Below, piece after piece: positions 9,472-20,445 of a stretch of DNA of 64,000 nucleotides (position 1 is the first letter of the stretch; each line of letters begins with the position of its first letter). Location: assembly GCA_000611775.1 (NCBI GenBank), contig KK106985.1:911982-975981 (forward strand). The letters run 5' to 3'. The notes below the pieces were generated by a model that saw nothing but the letters and a program-made list of their open reading frames with translations, was not told the origin of the DNA and ran no database searches. Source of the stretch: Umbilicaria muhlenbergii. Taxonomy: Eukaryota > Ascomycota > Lecanoromycetes > Umbilicariales > Umbilicariaceae. The position numbers were made by a program, and so were the translations under genes.

Positions 9472-10870
9472 ATGTCTTCGCTGATACCACAAGGTTTCAC
9501 AATAGACCTCCAGGGCATATCATATTGGATACGAGATCTGGTTGAGGTGAGCGCCGGCTTAGAAACTTGTTGATCGTCGATTGACTTATATACTTCAACT
9601 CAGCACGTCTTCACAAGCTCTCCGTGCTGTCATATATCATGCCCTGTGGTAGTCGCCAATGCCAATGATTTAATGGTGTCTTTGAATTGGCTAGGCGCTC
9701 TTATAGACCGGTTTGAAGAATCAGATGATGTGTTTTCTTCGGGATTCACGCATAATGCGCTGTTCTTGATGCAGTCCCCAGCTGGAATCCCAAATTCGCC
9801 AATCCCACACCACGTGCAAGATTTTCTGAAGAGCAGATCTTCCAGCTTGTACTTCTCGTCTCCTGCTACCGCAAAGGAACAACTACCAGAAGGCCCTTAT
9901 GCGGTTTTCGGAAACAACTTACACCATGCATGGCGGCTGTGTTCAGATATATTGGAAGCGTTTGTGGTGCCCATTGTGCCAGCTCCGGAGGGACAATACA
10001 GGTAAGTGAACAGGTCCTGTAACACTCAGTATCTGATTCTATAGTAGAATCCAGCCACTTCCTACGGCAGCCTATACTGGGCTTCAAGCTGTAGTCGCAG
10101 TGCCATCGCGGCTGTATTCTCCTAAATCGGATGCAAAACCTCTGAACGGCAAAAGAATATCTGTCAAAGACTAATATCATATGGAAGGTATAGTAACAAC
10201 TGTGGGAAGCAGATCTTTCATCGAGAGCTACGGGCCTAAGCCTTTCACCTAAAAGTATATCCAGCACCTAATAGACCTCGGTGCTATTATTGTCGGCAAT
10301 ACATAAGTGGGAGTGTTTGTAGGATCCGAAGTACCCCCGGAGAAATGCATTGACTATTCCGCAACGAGGAATCCTCGCGCAGATGGATATCATAGTCCTT
10401 CAGGTAGCTCAAGTGGCACAGGCGCTTCCGTTGCGGGCTATGAGTGGCCCGACTTTGCCTTAGCTACAGATAGTCAGTCCGAGAACCCGTCATATCGATT
10501 TGACTGACTGAAAATACAATAGCGACAGGAAGCATGAGACTACCGGCATCTGCTCAAGGCGTCTGGGGCTTGCGCATGGGCAGGTAATCTGTAACGATGG
10601 AAGGAATCATTCCCGGTGCTGAGTAAGCGATTTGTCAAGTCCAATCGCCGGAGAGCTGCTCATATATGCAGGCCATTCGATACAATTGGTCTTATGGGCC
10701 GGGATCCTGGAGAGCTTCATCAACTTTGTATTTGTCATACGAGCTTCCGTACAAGTTCAGAACTATGCATGTCCCATTCCGCGAATTTACGGGCCGCTGG
10801 AGTGGAAAGCACGGATTACAATTTGCTTTGGGTCCCTGACTTGGTGTCTGACTTGCTGATGAAGAGATTC
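9472..10870 (+). pseudogene. Amidase-signature family pseudogene
   Basis: Starting at the ATG at 9472 (MSSLIPQGFTIDLQGISYW) and after one plausible intron (9547-9602), the frame reads to GPYAVFGNNLHHAW and on to the amidase core. KPLNGKRISVKD holds the catalytic Lys of the Ser-cisSer-Lys triad. GSEVPPEKCIDY and PSGSSSGTGASVAGY follow, the Gly/Ser-rich signature with the cis-Ser. ALATDS and TGSMRLPASAQGVWGLR come next, and FDTIGLMGRD is found in another frame. In-frame TAA codons at 10172, 10250, 10304 and about 10582 and at least one frameshift destroy it. The C-terminal third is missing. Intact fungal relatives with this N-terminal extension are about 600 aa. All the stops are TAA, as expected from CAA to TAA changes. 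Confidence 0.75.
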
Positions 10871-10883
10871 ACTTAGAGATGGT

Positions 10884-11806
10884 CGCACTCAACCCAAAAG
10901 CAAGAAGCCTTCCTCCACCGAGCAAATCTTGCAATCCGCTTTTGAGCGTCTATCTTCTCGGCACAGTTTGTGCCCTTCAAATTCCACCCTAAGAATGCCA
11001 CATTCGAGACGGACGCGGATGGACCGAGGATCTACATAGAGCGGATAATCGCGGAAGAGCGGCAAAGAACCGACCAGCAAGAGATCGGCGAGGGTATGTC
11101 AGATGAAGCCTATACGATTCAGATCACCGAAGCCGGCCTTGTCTTGATCAAGACTATTTCATACCCTGATGGATTGCACGCTTTCAACACATTCCAGCAG
11201 CTGTTGTATGCACATAGCTGTTGCGAGAACGAGGTGTATACTCCATACGCGCCAATCGACATCAAGGATTGGCCGTTATTCGAGCATAGAGGTCTCAACC
11301 TGGATGTCGCGCGGAATCGAGTCTCACCCAAGAATGTTATCCGCACGCTCGAGATAATAGGATTCACCAAACTCAATCGTTTACATTTACATGCAACAGA
11401 CGCGCAGTCTTGGCCCCTTGAGACTCCCACATTACCACCAGAGTTAGCGCGCAAGGGTGCGTACCATCAAAGTCAAGATTTGCACTTCGGCAGATGTCAA
11501 GAAAGTCCAAAAACGCGGAGTCTACCATTGGATAGAAGTGTATGTGAGAGTTGACATGCCGGGCCATACTGCCTCCTTTGTTCACGCGTACCCCGACCTT
11601 ATTACCGCCTACAACTAACAGCCCTGGCCGGCCGTACGCTCAAGAACCGCCTTCCCAGGCAATTGCGATTGAATTCTCCCGGCGTCCGCCACTTTCTGAC
11701 CACATTTTTCAACGACCTGTTGCCGCGAATAGCGCCGTACTCCTCGAATTTCCATGTCGGTGGAGATGAACTCAACACCGAGGCCTACACCCTAGATGTT
11801 CACTTA
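10884..11806 (+). pseudogene. GH20 beta-N-acetylhexosaminidase pseudogene, 3'-truncated
   Basis: The frames show PFKFHPKNATFE, the N-terminal GH20b-like start, then LFEHRGLNLDVARNRVSP and LNRLHLHATDAQSWPLE, the conserved HWHITDDQSFPLE-like barrel strand. VDMPGHTASFVHAYPDL and finally NFHVGGDELNTEAY complete it; GGDE holds the catalytic Asp-Glu pair. Coverage jumps between frames near 10960, 11455 and 11640, and a TAA follows DLITAYN near 11617. It stops soon after the catalytic motif, exactly where the convergent 634-aa gene ends, so the C-terminal half is lost. Family members hydrolyse terminal GlcNAc of chitin; this copy cannot work. Confidence 0.8.
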
Positions 11807-13704
11807 GACTGCGGAGGAGTTAGGTGTAAAAGATCTCGATTTCGGCTGCTACAACCTTGCCCGTTATCTTTGCTTCGATTCCTTCGGCTTCCACGGGTCT
11901 TCTGTACACCCCGCGGTTGCGCCGTGCTAGATAGATCAGCGAGACGTTGCAGACGCTCGCTGCTCCTACCAGGCTTGGAGCCAACAGGCACCTTAGATCC
12001 AATGCCTTCAACTGTTTTTGGTGGACCCGCCGTCTTCGACACAAGCTTCAGGCCCTTAGGTCTGTCTATGGCGTCTTTGGTTGCCCGTGGCTGTGTTCTC
12101 CTCGTTGGTCCTTTTACGCCTCGTTCATCGATGCCTCGAGGCTTTTCCATTGGAGTATTGGTTGCTTTAGATGCCTCTTTTCTAGGCCGAAGCCTGCCCC
12201 ACCATATTGACTTCTGGACAGTCAGTTCGATATCCTGTTCGAGCTCGCAAGACGGCAGATGTTTCTCAGGCGTCTTCTTCGACGCTATGTCGTCTAATCC
12301 GAACGAAGCACCTGTAGATACCGGGTTTCGTGTCTTTCCAGTCGTCCTGTCGGTGCTTTCATTCGGTGATGGAGCCTGCGGGTAATCTGGATAAAATTTG
12401 CTATCCTTTGACTTTCTCCATTGAGCAATTCTCGTGATCATTGCGTCCTCCGTTTCTTCTGGCTCAAAATTATCATAGCCCTGCCAAGCTACGTCTAGTT
12501 CATCCATCAAAGATGGCGGAAAGGGCGTGTCAGATGCACTCGGCTCAGAGCCAGCGTTGAGCGCTGCTTCCTTCCAGCGCGTTACCTCGATGAATTGAAG
12601 CTTCTCGTACCTTTCCCGGTCTTGGGTCCGTTCGTACTCCGCACTCAATGCCTCTAGTCTATCCCTCACGTACTGAGGTTGGTCCAATCCACGTATTCTA
12701 GCTTTAGGGTCCGGCCAGGGAGGCGAAGGAGGTGTCCTTTGTCCGGTGATAAGATCACAATCCCTCCAAAAGGTAACTAGCAACTGCATCTTTTTTTCCG
12801 TCTCCCGTAGATCGGCCATGTAACGTGCACAGCCGCGTTGTATTCCTTCTTTGTCCGCTAAATCCAGCTGATTCATCAGATCCGACGGCCAAGTCCTGTA
12901 GATTGATATTGGATCCTTTGCTAGTACTGAATCAGGATTTTCCTTCTGCCACCGTTGAATCAAGTCTCTTCGCTTGATCTCCGCTTTGTCATACTCCTCG
13001 TCATAGTAATTGACTCCTCTATCATTTGCAGCCTCACGCAGTTCATAGAGACCTTTAACCAAGTAGCGCGGGAAGAGTGTACCAGAAGGGCTGCGGCCAA
13101 TCTGTTTCAACAGATGCAAGTCAGGTAAAGGTGTTCGCTCAACCTTCATCACTTTATCCCAATGTTCTTGTGCTTCCAGTCGATAACGCTCACTAACACG
13201 CGTGCCTATTTGTCTTCTTGTTGCCACAATTTTACCCCTTTGATGTAGTAACCACTCCGACTCCGGTGGCTGTATCAGATCTGACTTTTCCACTATTGGC
13301 GACTTGTCCCATTTCATCCACGGGTGACGATATTTGCGAAGCGTGAAATTTTCCGATGGTTTCAACTCACGAAGCCGACTAATTAGCTCTTCCGGCTCAA
13401 TGTAACCATGTTTCAAAGTCCGGGCCTTTAGATAACCCATTTCGGCAGGTGAAGCGTTTTCATGGAATGATAGGCATTGCGATTTGTCGCGGTAGTACTG
13501 CGGGGAACGTAGACCCTCAGCTTTCAGGTTGCCCGCAAAAGCCCTCATGAATACGGCCTGCTTCCTTTCTGCTGTCATATCCTTACTATCCGTGTCCTCC
13601 AGATCTCCGTAGGGGACGAATGACGCAGCTTCGCAAGTGGAATCTTGGGCCAACAGCTGGCCCACTGGGTGAGCTTGTGATGAGGAATTCATTGTCTCCT
13701 TCAT
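11800..13704 (-). CDS. Uncharacterised 634-aa protein
   Basis: A single uninterrupted frame from the ATG at 13704. No family is recognised. The first 400 residues are rich in Arg, Glu, Trp and Tyr with many short helical stretches (for example PSDLMNQLDLADKEGIQRGC, then a run of Asp/Arg/Glu around residue 370). There is no signal peptide or membrane segment. The last 180 residues are low-complexity, basic and Pro/Ser/Thr-rich, probably disordered and possibly nuclear. The open frame and biased codon use support a real gene. Its 3' end overlaps the truncated end of the GH20 relic by a few bases. The start is divergent from the FHA-kinase gene across an 840-bp shared upstream region. Confidence 0.75.
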   Translation of the reverse strand: MKETMNSSSQAHPVGQLLAQDSTCEAASFVPYGDLEDTDSKDMTAERKQAVFMRAFAGNLKAEGLRSPQYYRDKSQCLSFHENASPAEMGYLKARTLKHGYIEPEELISRLRELKPSENFTLRKYRHPWMKWDKSPIVEKSDLIQPPESEWLLHQRGKIVATRRQIGTRVSERYRLEAQEHWDKVMKVERTPLPDLHLLKQIGRSPSGTLFPRYLVKGLYELREAANDRGVNYYDEEYDKAEIKRRDLIQRWQKENPDSVLAKDPISIYRTWPSDLMNQLDLADKEGIQRGCARYMADLRETEKKMQLLVTFWRDCDLITGQRTPPSPPWPDPKARIRGLDQPQYVRDRLEALSAEYERTQDRERYEKLQFIEVTRWKEAALNAGSEPSASDTPFPPSLMDELDVAWQGYDNFEPEETEDAMITRIAQWRKSKDSKFYPDYPQAPSPNESTDRTTGKTRNPVSTGASFGLDDIASKKTPEKHLPSCELEQDIELTVQKSIWWGRLRPRKEASKATNTPMEKPRGIDERGVKGPTRRTQPRATKDAIDRPKGLKLVSKTAGPPKTVEGIGSKVPVGSKPGRSSERLQRLADLSSTAQPRGVQKTRGSRRNRSKDNGQGCSSRNRDLLHLTPPQSK

Positions 13705-14546
13705 TGCGCTCCTTCGAAAATCGACAATAAGAGGGCAGTCTCAGTCGATGAGACAGAAGAGAAAGTGCGAACCATAAATGCAATTTCCGTCCTGCTTTGA
13801 CAGCAAGTCAGAAAGCCGGCGGATTCCAAGCAGTGCGGTTCACAGTGTATGTAGGATGAATAAATTGGCAGCGCATCTTCTGATGACCTGGTGGGCGTCG
13901 CACTAACAAAGGAAGCAGCAATGTGGAATGAATAGTGGGCGAAGTCGGAGAAGTAGAGTCGGTGAAAGTGAAGTTGCTCGGACATGAGACGGAAGCAACC
14001 GAATGGTCATGCGCGACGAGCCAGTGACACAGCAGGCATGGTGGGTCATGTTGTAGAACTCCGTATTCCTCTTTCCTTCTCTGTCCTACATATATATCTA
14101 CCTACAGCAGACCAGGCTCTACTCTTGCAACCCAAGGCTATCTCTTTGTGCCTTGCTCATTGCTTAGCCTTTAAGATGCGTGCCTGCTTGGTTGGTGACC
14201 AGGCCACCCATGCCTCGGCCACGGCGCCTCGAGCTCGCCTCGCCGTGAGACCTGCAAATCGATACGCGCTGATGTTGTGTCAGGGTGCATTTAATATCGT
14301 AGTCCACGGCTTGCGACCTTAGCTGTGTAGCTCGCCGGAGCCCTTCGTGGCTTGGTCGGGCTTGACATGGTTCCATTTTAGGATTGCAAAGGACACAGCG
14401 ACACAGCGCTTACAAGACCGGTCTTTGATTAAACCATTGCTCTCCCCTTTCCTTCCCGGAAATGCTCAACTATTGATATCTCCTTTGGCATTTTTGCCTA
14501 CAAAGCTCCAGCCTTCATCACGTTATCTGTTAATCTTTCATTCACG
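13705..14546. promoter_or_regulatory. Shared divergent upstream region
   Basis: 842 bp between two divergent starts. Pyrimidine-rich tracts before 14547 (TTATCTGTTAATCTTTCATTC) look like a fungal leader. No repeats were seen. Confidence 0.5.
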
Positions 14547-16226
14547 ATGAGCGATACAAAGTTGTCTAACGCAATCCTGTATCTCCGGCCTAGGACTGCT
14601 GAAACGATTGCGGCGTTGGATACTGAATCCAACAAGTCTCTTGTATTGACGCTGGCAACCCCTCCTGATCCGGTCGAGACACCTACGGATAGCCTTCCTA
14701 CCTCGAGTAGTACGATGAACCTGCAGGACGGCAAAACCATGTCTCGCGACAGCACACCTGGGCCATATGCTCTTCACCCTCGAGTCCTCCGACTCGGGTT
14801 TGACAGCAAGCAGAAGGAAGCTACCAGAGGTTTCGTGTTCGGGACTGAGTCTGACTCCGACATCGAATTACCACAGTATGGCGAAGAGGCAATCGAAGGG
14901 CCCAGGTATTTTCGAATACATTACAACTTCAACAGCGGTGCCCTCCTAGTCACGGCAGGGCAGAGGATTCGTATTGGAGAAACTGTCCTGAAGCGGAATC
15001 GTTCGTTGCTCCTAATGAATGGCGCAATCATTGAGTTTGGGAGAAATCGTGGCCAATACATATGTGAGTTCCCGGACTTAACGCGATGTGCCAAGGAGCA
15101 CGAGGACAACTATCGAGCGTATGTTGAGAAAATCGGCTTTCCGAACGCCCTTTACATGCCCACTTTCAAAGATTCAGAACAGCTCGGCCCTGCCCACAGA
15201 AGCATAGCCGTGCTCGGCAGTGGAGGTTTTGGAGAAGTTCACAAGGCTATAGATATCAAGACTGGGGCTTTATGCGCCATCAAACAAATGCGAAGAAGCA
15301 AAGAGGACAGAACGATTGATGATCAAATGAAGGAGGTAGAGATATTGAAGGATCTGCATCATGTACGTTCCCATATGGCACTGTTCTATCTCATGAACTG
15401 ACTGCCGAAGCCAAACATCATTCAGTATCATCATTTTTTCGAGCGCAGGGATGAGGTTTGCATCATCATGGAGTTGGCCGTCAATGATCTTGCGAAACAC
15501 CTCAATTCCAGAAAGCGAGATGGGGACAAGCTGTCTTTGCCTATGCGATGTGTTCAGTGTGTCGGCCAGCAAGCTTTATCCGCCATCGAATACCTTCACG
15601 CTCAAGGTGTCATACACCGCGATTTGAAGCACGAAAACATCTTGGTAACAGAATGGAGTCAAACAACGGACCTCCCTACAATCAAGCTTGCTGACTTTGG
15701 TCTGGCGACTGTGAAGTCCGAGCCTACCTCGTTCTGTGGCACCCCTGGGTGGTATGCTCCCGAGATCTTGGAAGCCGGAGAAAACAATGAAGCGCCTCCG
15801 TACAACAAGGCTGTGGATATCTGGGCTATGGGTAAGATCTTGAAAGAGCTTCTTGAATCCGTTCCATCGAGCATACAAGTCCGAGGAAAATGTTTTCCAG
15901 TGCCTATCAAACCGGCTGTCCGCCTGAGTACTGAGATGATGCAAGAGGACCCCAAATCCCGTCCGACGGCCGCCCAATGCCTGCAAGATCCTTGGATAAT
16001 CGCCGCCGAGAACCCCAGCAATCCCCCCATCACCAAACGCGACAGATCATCCTCTACCTCCGCAAGCGGAGCACAACCGTACAAGAGAGTCCTGGGGCCA
16101 GGCGCGGGAACCACCGAAAGTAATCCCAGCCGGGAAAATAGCCACTTTTTCTCAAGCAGCGCTGGCGAAAAAGGTGCTAGTCATCCTAGTGAATATGATG
16201 ATGAGATGGCGGGGATCTCCTGGTAG
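14547..16226 (+). CDS. FHA-domain serine/threonine protein kinase
   Basis: Predicted 543-aa protein from two exons (14547-15362 and 15411-16226; 48-nt intron joining KDLHH to PNIIQ). Residues about 90-190 resemble a forkhead-associated phosphothreonine-binding domain (RYFRIHYNF, RIRIGETVLKRN, GAIIEFG). The kinase domain follows: glycine loop LGSGGFGEVHKA, ATP-binding Lys in CAIKQM, catalytic loop VIHRDLKHENIL, DFGLA, then TPGWYAPEIL. The order FHA-kinase matches the Rad53/Chk2/Dun1-like group, but filamentous fungi have many such kinases, so a checkpoint role is only possible. The catalytic loop has His where most kinases have Pro (HRDLKxEN). The C-terminal 80 residues are Ser-rich and disordered. 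Confidence 0.9.
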
Positions 16227-16831
16227 TTTCCTATTGTCGATGTGAGCTTAGCGTGTAGAAACGGGACGCAGGCTTGGAATCATTTATACTATTGTTTGTC
16301 AAGAGCTCAACAGCTGATATCAGAAGGCTTGGATTGGACGGGCAGAAGCATAAAATAGCTCCGTAGAAAGAGAATCGGACATAAGTCATGCGTAAAGAGA
16401 GAACCGCCAGCCCCCAGCTAAGATGCCCCTCAACCACTCAAGAATCAAGACAGATAGAGGAACAGTTAATGCAACAATAGTAGAAGCTGCAGATCTCTTC
16501 CACTAATCATTCAAGGACTTAAATCTATCACATTTGCTATTGTGATATTAGGAGGGGCCTCAGCTGGAGATGGCCACTTGTAGCGATCCTTATAAAGACG
16601 ATAAGCGCGGAGAGGGCCGGGCAAGCTTCAACCATGCAGCAGATGTGCGGAAACGCACGGTGACTATTGTGCGCACATGCCATCCCGAGAAGTCCGCCGT
16701 ATGCTCTGGCAATTCGTATCTCGTGTTCACTAAATATATCAAACACCACAAACGATCGTTCCAGCGCACTGGCAGGTGTGCGTCACCCAGGCGGAGAAAT
16801 CTACCAGGTATAATCCATAACGTACAAGGCG
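16227..16831. other. Convergent 3' spacer
   Basis: 605 bp between the stop codons of the FHA-kinase and the membrane protein. Nothing recognised; small antisense frames only. Confidence 0.6.
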
Positions 16832-18020
16832 CTAGCAAATCGTGCCATGTTTGCACCACTCCTCCTTCTCCTTCCGCAACGAAGCCTGCACCCAGTGTAT
16901 AGTAATAACGGCCCACAGCCCGGCCCAAAGCGGCGGTACACCCCAACCTACGACAGCAAAATCAGCACAGCTCCTCAACCGCAACATCCCAACCAAAACC
17001 ATCTTACCGATACCATAGGCCACCGTTTCCGGAACCTGAGGGATCCACACGACAGCGACAACGCCCGCACCCAAGACCGTAGCGGGCACGCCCCAGAAAA
17101 GATTCAACCTCTTGAGCATCGTTCTAAACATCGGACTAGCTTCGTATCTCTTATTGAGCTGTTCCCGATACTCCTTGCCGCATTTCGTATCCACCGCGAT
17201 GACATCCTCGAGAATCGTGTATATAAGCGGACGCATGGGCACGCCGCGCGGTAGAGAACTGATCCGGAAGGGGGTTCTAAAACCCAGCTGGCAGTATACC
17301 CAGAAAGCGAGGAGGATGAGGCCGAAGAAGAGGATGAAGGACGGGGCGGGTATGGCGCAGAGGCGGACGATTGGGCGGTAAGGGGCGGCTCCGATGATGA
17401 GTTCGATCTGTGCTTTGAATTCAGCATGCGATGGTTTCAGGTCAGAGCGGAAGAGGTCGAAGGAGGACGAACCAAAGCGATGGTATAGCCAATCGAGTAA
17501 CTGAAATGAAAGAAGTCGAACTGCCATCACATAGAAAAGATCAGCTCTCGACCAACCCATCCCGGCGACAAACCCAATCGCATCCCCACGACAATTCCAC
17601 CACAACGCCAACACCAGCCCCAACCCACTCCACTCCACACCTCTTCCCCCCTCCCCTCAACACGGATCAAGAAACCCAACTTACCGCCCACCTCCCCCCC
17701 TCGGCCCCCACCGGCCGCCCCCACTCCCACCTCCACAGCAACCAAGTCCTCCACCCCCACTCAACCCCCGACACGATGCCAAAAACACTCGTCGTGACCG
17801 CAAAAATATACGCCGGATTGAGGCTGGAGGCGAACCAGAGGGGGTAAAAGAGGACGAGGGGGAAGATGGCGGCGTCGAGCGCGAGGAGGGTCCAGATGAC
17901 GGCGATGGAGCGTTTGTGGGCGCGGAGGGAGTAAGGGAGGGGGGGGAGGAGGAGCGGGTTGGTATGATGGGCGGAGGAGGAGGGGGGGGTTAGGGAGGGG
18001 AAGGGGAGGGTGTCGGGCAT
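16832..18020 (-). CDS. Fungal integral membrane protein, function unknown
   Basis: Predicted 378-aa protein from exons 18020-17685 and 17632-16832 (52-nt intron; the acceptor choice is less certain because several AGs lie close together). Hydrophobic segments: IAVIWTLLALDAAIFPLVLF, IFAVTTSVFGIVSGVEWG, FILFFGLILLAFWVY, GVPATVLGAGVVAVVWI and PPLWAGLWAVITIHWVQA. A conserved-looking loop reads YTILEDVIAVDTKCGKEYR then RYEASPMFRTML. RGDAIGFVAGMGWSRADL faintly recalls wax-synthase-like O-acyltransferases, but the catalytic His is not evident, so no reaction is proposed. The 5' side is an extreme polypurine/polypyrimidine tract (17930-18080). Confidence 0.72.
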
Positions 18021-18082
18021 GATGATGAGGGTGGGAGTGGCGAGGGGGAGGGGGAGAGGGAGAGAGAGAGGGAGAGAGTAAG
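17925..18082. repeat. Polypurine (GGGA/GA) tract
   Basis: About 150 bp of nearly pure G/A on the + strand, including GGGAGAGAGAGAGGGAGAGAG. It lies over the first codons and leader of the minus-strand membrane-protein gene, so it is CT-rich in the sense direction, a common fungal promoter feature. Confidence 0.8.
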
Positions 18083-18287
18083 CGAATGGTTGGAAAGGGA
18101 GCGGGGGGGCAAAAGCAGCATAATCGCTGCGGAAAAGAGATTGGTGAGGTATGGGGTAATAATATCGACGTCGTCGCTGTTGGTTGTTGGTTGTTGAAAA
18201 GTCCGGTGCTTCCTCCTGTTAACTAAGTGTCTTGTTCTCTTTCTTTCTCAGCCTTGCAGAAATCAGCTCGGTGACGTCCGAGTTGAC

Positions 18288-18344
18288 GTACCTTAGTTCA
18301 GCCTCGTTTACCTAAGGTAAGGTACCTAAGGTACCTTACCTTAG
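18288..18344. repeat. Palindromic ACCTAAGGTA cluster
   Basis: GTACCTTAG at 18288 and, from 18308, TACCTAAGGTAAGGTACCTA continuing AGGTACCTTACCTTAG. Each half is the reverse complement of its neighbour. A second cluster lies at 20588-20620. Confidence 0.85.
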
Positions 18345-18859
18345 TAGACAAGAGCAGTTAAAGCCACGCTGATGTCATGAACCGGAGGAGCCTCATCTCC
18401 ATCCTTTTCGCCTTCATCGCATGCTATGACATTCCGAGCGTAGGACAATCTTCTGCACTTATGCATCCGACGCTACGATGGCAACCATCTAGTCCCGAAG
18501 CATAAAAGCGTTCGGACGATCTCTTCGACATGTACCGAGAGAAATACCAAATGGCCTGCCACCTCTCTGCGCTCACTGTCACCACGCATCATGTCCAAAG
18601 CCTGACTACTAATTGCGAGCCGCTCGAGATGGGCAAAGGGAGTTCTTGGTTGCGTATGTAGAGTGACTTGTGATCGCGAAAGCCTCGAGTTCAGAAGCGT
18701 GGTCAATCACATCAAGGCAATATATCCAATAGTCTAGCGCCATCAATTGTACAATTATATAATCATACAGGCGCGGCAACAGCACAAGTATAGCAACATT
18801 GATGATTGATCCTGTGCACCCCAGCCCCCCCTCACCGAGGCTCTAGAGCCAAAATCATC
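18345..18859. other. Spacer between membrane-protein promoter and dehydrogenase 3' end
   Basis: No gene seen; a 77-codon minus-strand frame (18706-18473) has no recognisable feature. Confidence 0.55.
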
Positions 18860-20445
18860 TTACGCAGTATAGCTCTTCACTTGAGGCGACCCCCGACACG
18901 GCGGATCCGAGAATTTGGTCTGCACAAATACCTTCTGCATGTGATCTTCCCGCGCGTTGAACTTCGCGTACACAATGTCCATCTCCTCCATCAACACCCG
19001 ATGGCTGACCATCACGAGCGGGTCGATCTCGCCCGTCTGGATCATCTCCATGAGTTGGTCCCAATACTTGTGCACCGGCGCTTGGCCGTTGCCGATGAGG
19101 CGGATGCCGCGCTCCATGAGCGTTCCGATGTTGAAGTGGTTGGTCTGCCGCCACAAGTTAGTGAACTCGAACACAAGTAGAAGCCGGCGACGGGAAACGT
19201 ACGAATCCGACGTAGACACCGGTGATACCGCAACGACCAAAGTTCTTCACCGACGTAAGCATCTCGTTGACAATCTCCGACGTGTCAGTCTCCATGCCCA
19301 GCATCAGCTCGAAGTAATGAGCCCAGCCCTTGGCGTATTCGCCAGCAACGCACTCGATGGCGACATCTGGCCCGCCGTGTTCCATCTCCTTGAGCTGGGC
19401 CGTCACCGTCTTCCCGCGCGGCAGGCTGGTGTAGTTGATCGTCTCCAGCTTCGGCATCTTCGACTTGCAAAAGTCCAAGCGCCAGGAGGCAGCGCCACCG
19501 TCAATGAGGATGACACGAGAGGCTCCGTTCATGAAACTGAAGTGCGCGGCCATCTGTCCGACGGGTCCCGCTCCCCAGATGGCGACAACATCGCCTTCCT
19601 TGACACCGGTATCTACCACGGCGTTCCACGACGTGCACAACACGTCAGACAAATAGAGGGCCTTCTCATCCGGAACCTCGTCTGGGATTTTGAGAAGGTT
19701 GACGTCGCCGTATGGGACACGGACGTATTCGGCTTGTCCGCCGGCGAAACCGCCGGTAAAGTGGGAGTATCCGAACATACCTATATGACAGGTTAGCGTG
19801 GAAAACCTTGTTGCTTTTGGGAAATTCCACATACCAGCCGTGCGCCCTCCGTACATCATGTCTTCGGTCTTGTTGGAGTTGGTCCGCTCACACTGCGACG
19901 ATAGCTTCTGCTTGCAGTACATGCAGTCTCCGCAAGCGATCTGGAAAGATGCAACGACGCGGTCACCTGGCTTGAGGCCCTTCACGGCCGCGCCCATCGA
20001 CTCGACCTTGCCGCAGAATTCGTGGCCCAGGATGTCGCCCTTCTGGAGTTGTATCACAGCGCCTGCAATCGCCCTCCAGTTAGGCAAAGCTCTTGACCGA
20101 GGCTAGTTGTGCAACTGACCATGTAGAAGATGCAAGTCGCTTCCGCAGACGGTGCTGCCCGTGACCTTGAGAATCACATCACGGTCCTCGAAGAGCCCTG
20201 GTTTCGGCGTCTCCACTAGAACCGCCCGTCAGCCGTGATCTGTAAGAAACAGCAGTGGATGCAGGATGCTTACACACTTGGACATCGTTCTTCCCCATCC
20301 AGCACAAGGCCTTCATCGTCTCTCCGCTCTTGTCCGCGTACTTGGCACGATCACGGGCAGGATTGGTGACATCTTGCTCGGTGACTGCGGTGTCGGTATG
20401 GCCCATGGCCTTCTCCAACAGGTTCGCTGCTTGGGACATTGCCAT
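18860..20445 (-). CDS. Zinc-dependent alcohol/formaldehyde dehydrogenase
   Basis: Predicted 452-aa medium-chain dehydrogenase. Exons: 20445-20274, 20215-20120, 20062-19835, 19780-19203 and 19144-18860. Catalytic Zn site: TVCGSDLHLLHG (Cys) and GDILGHEFCGKVE (His-Glu). Structural Zn loop: CGDCMYCKQKLSSQCE. Rossmann motif: VAIWGAGPVGQMAA. The length and the loop resemble glutathione-independent formaldehyde dehydrogenase-like fungal enzymes rather than short ADH (about 350 aa). An N-terminal 50-residue extension (QAANLLEKAMGHTDTAV) is also usual for these fungal proteins. Likely oxidises an aldehyde or alcohol with NAD+; the substrate is not determined. Intact. Confidence 0.92.

Noticed and set aside
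11947-12385. Plus-strand frame continuing past the GH20 relic
   Set aside because: Only the first ~45 codons (to GGDELNTEAY) belong to GH20; the rest is antisense to the intact 634-aa gene.
18806-19796. Long plus-strand open frames (124 and 279 codons)
   Set aside because: They are antisense to the dehydrogenase exons, which carry all catalytic motifs on the minus strand.
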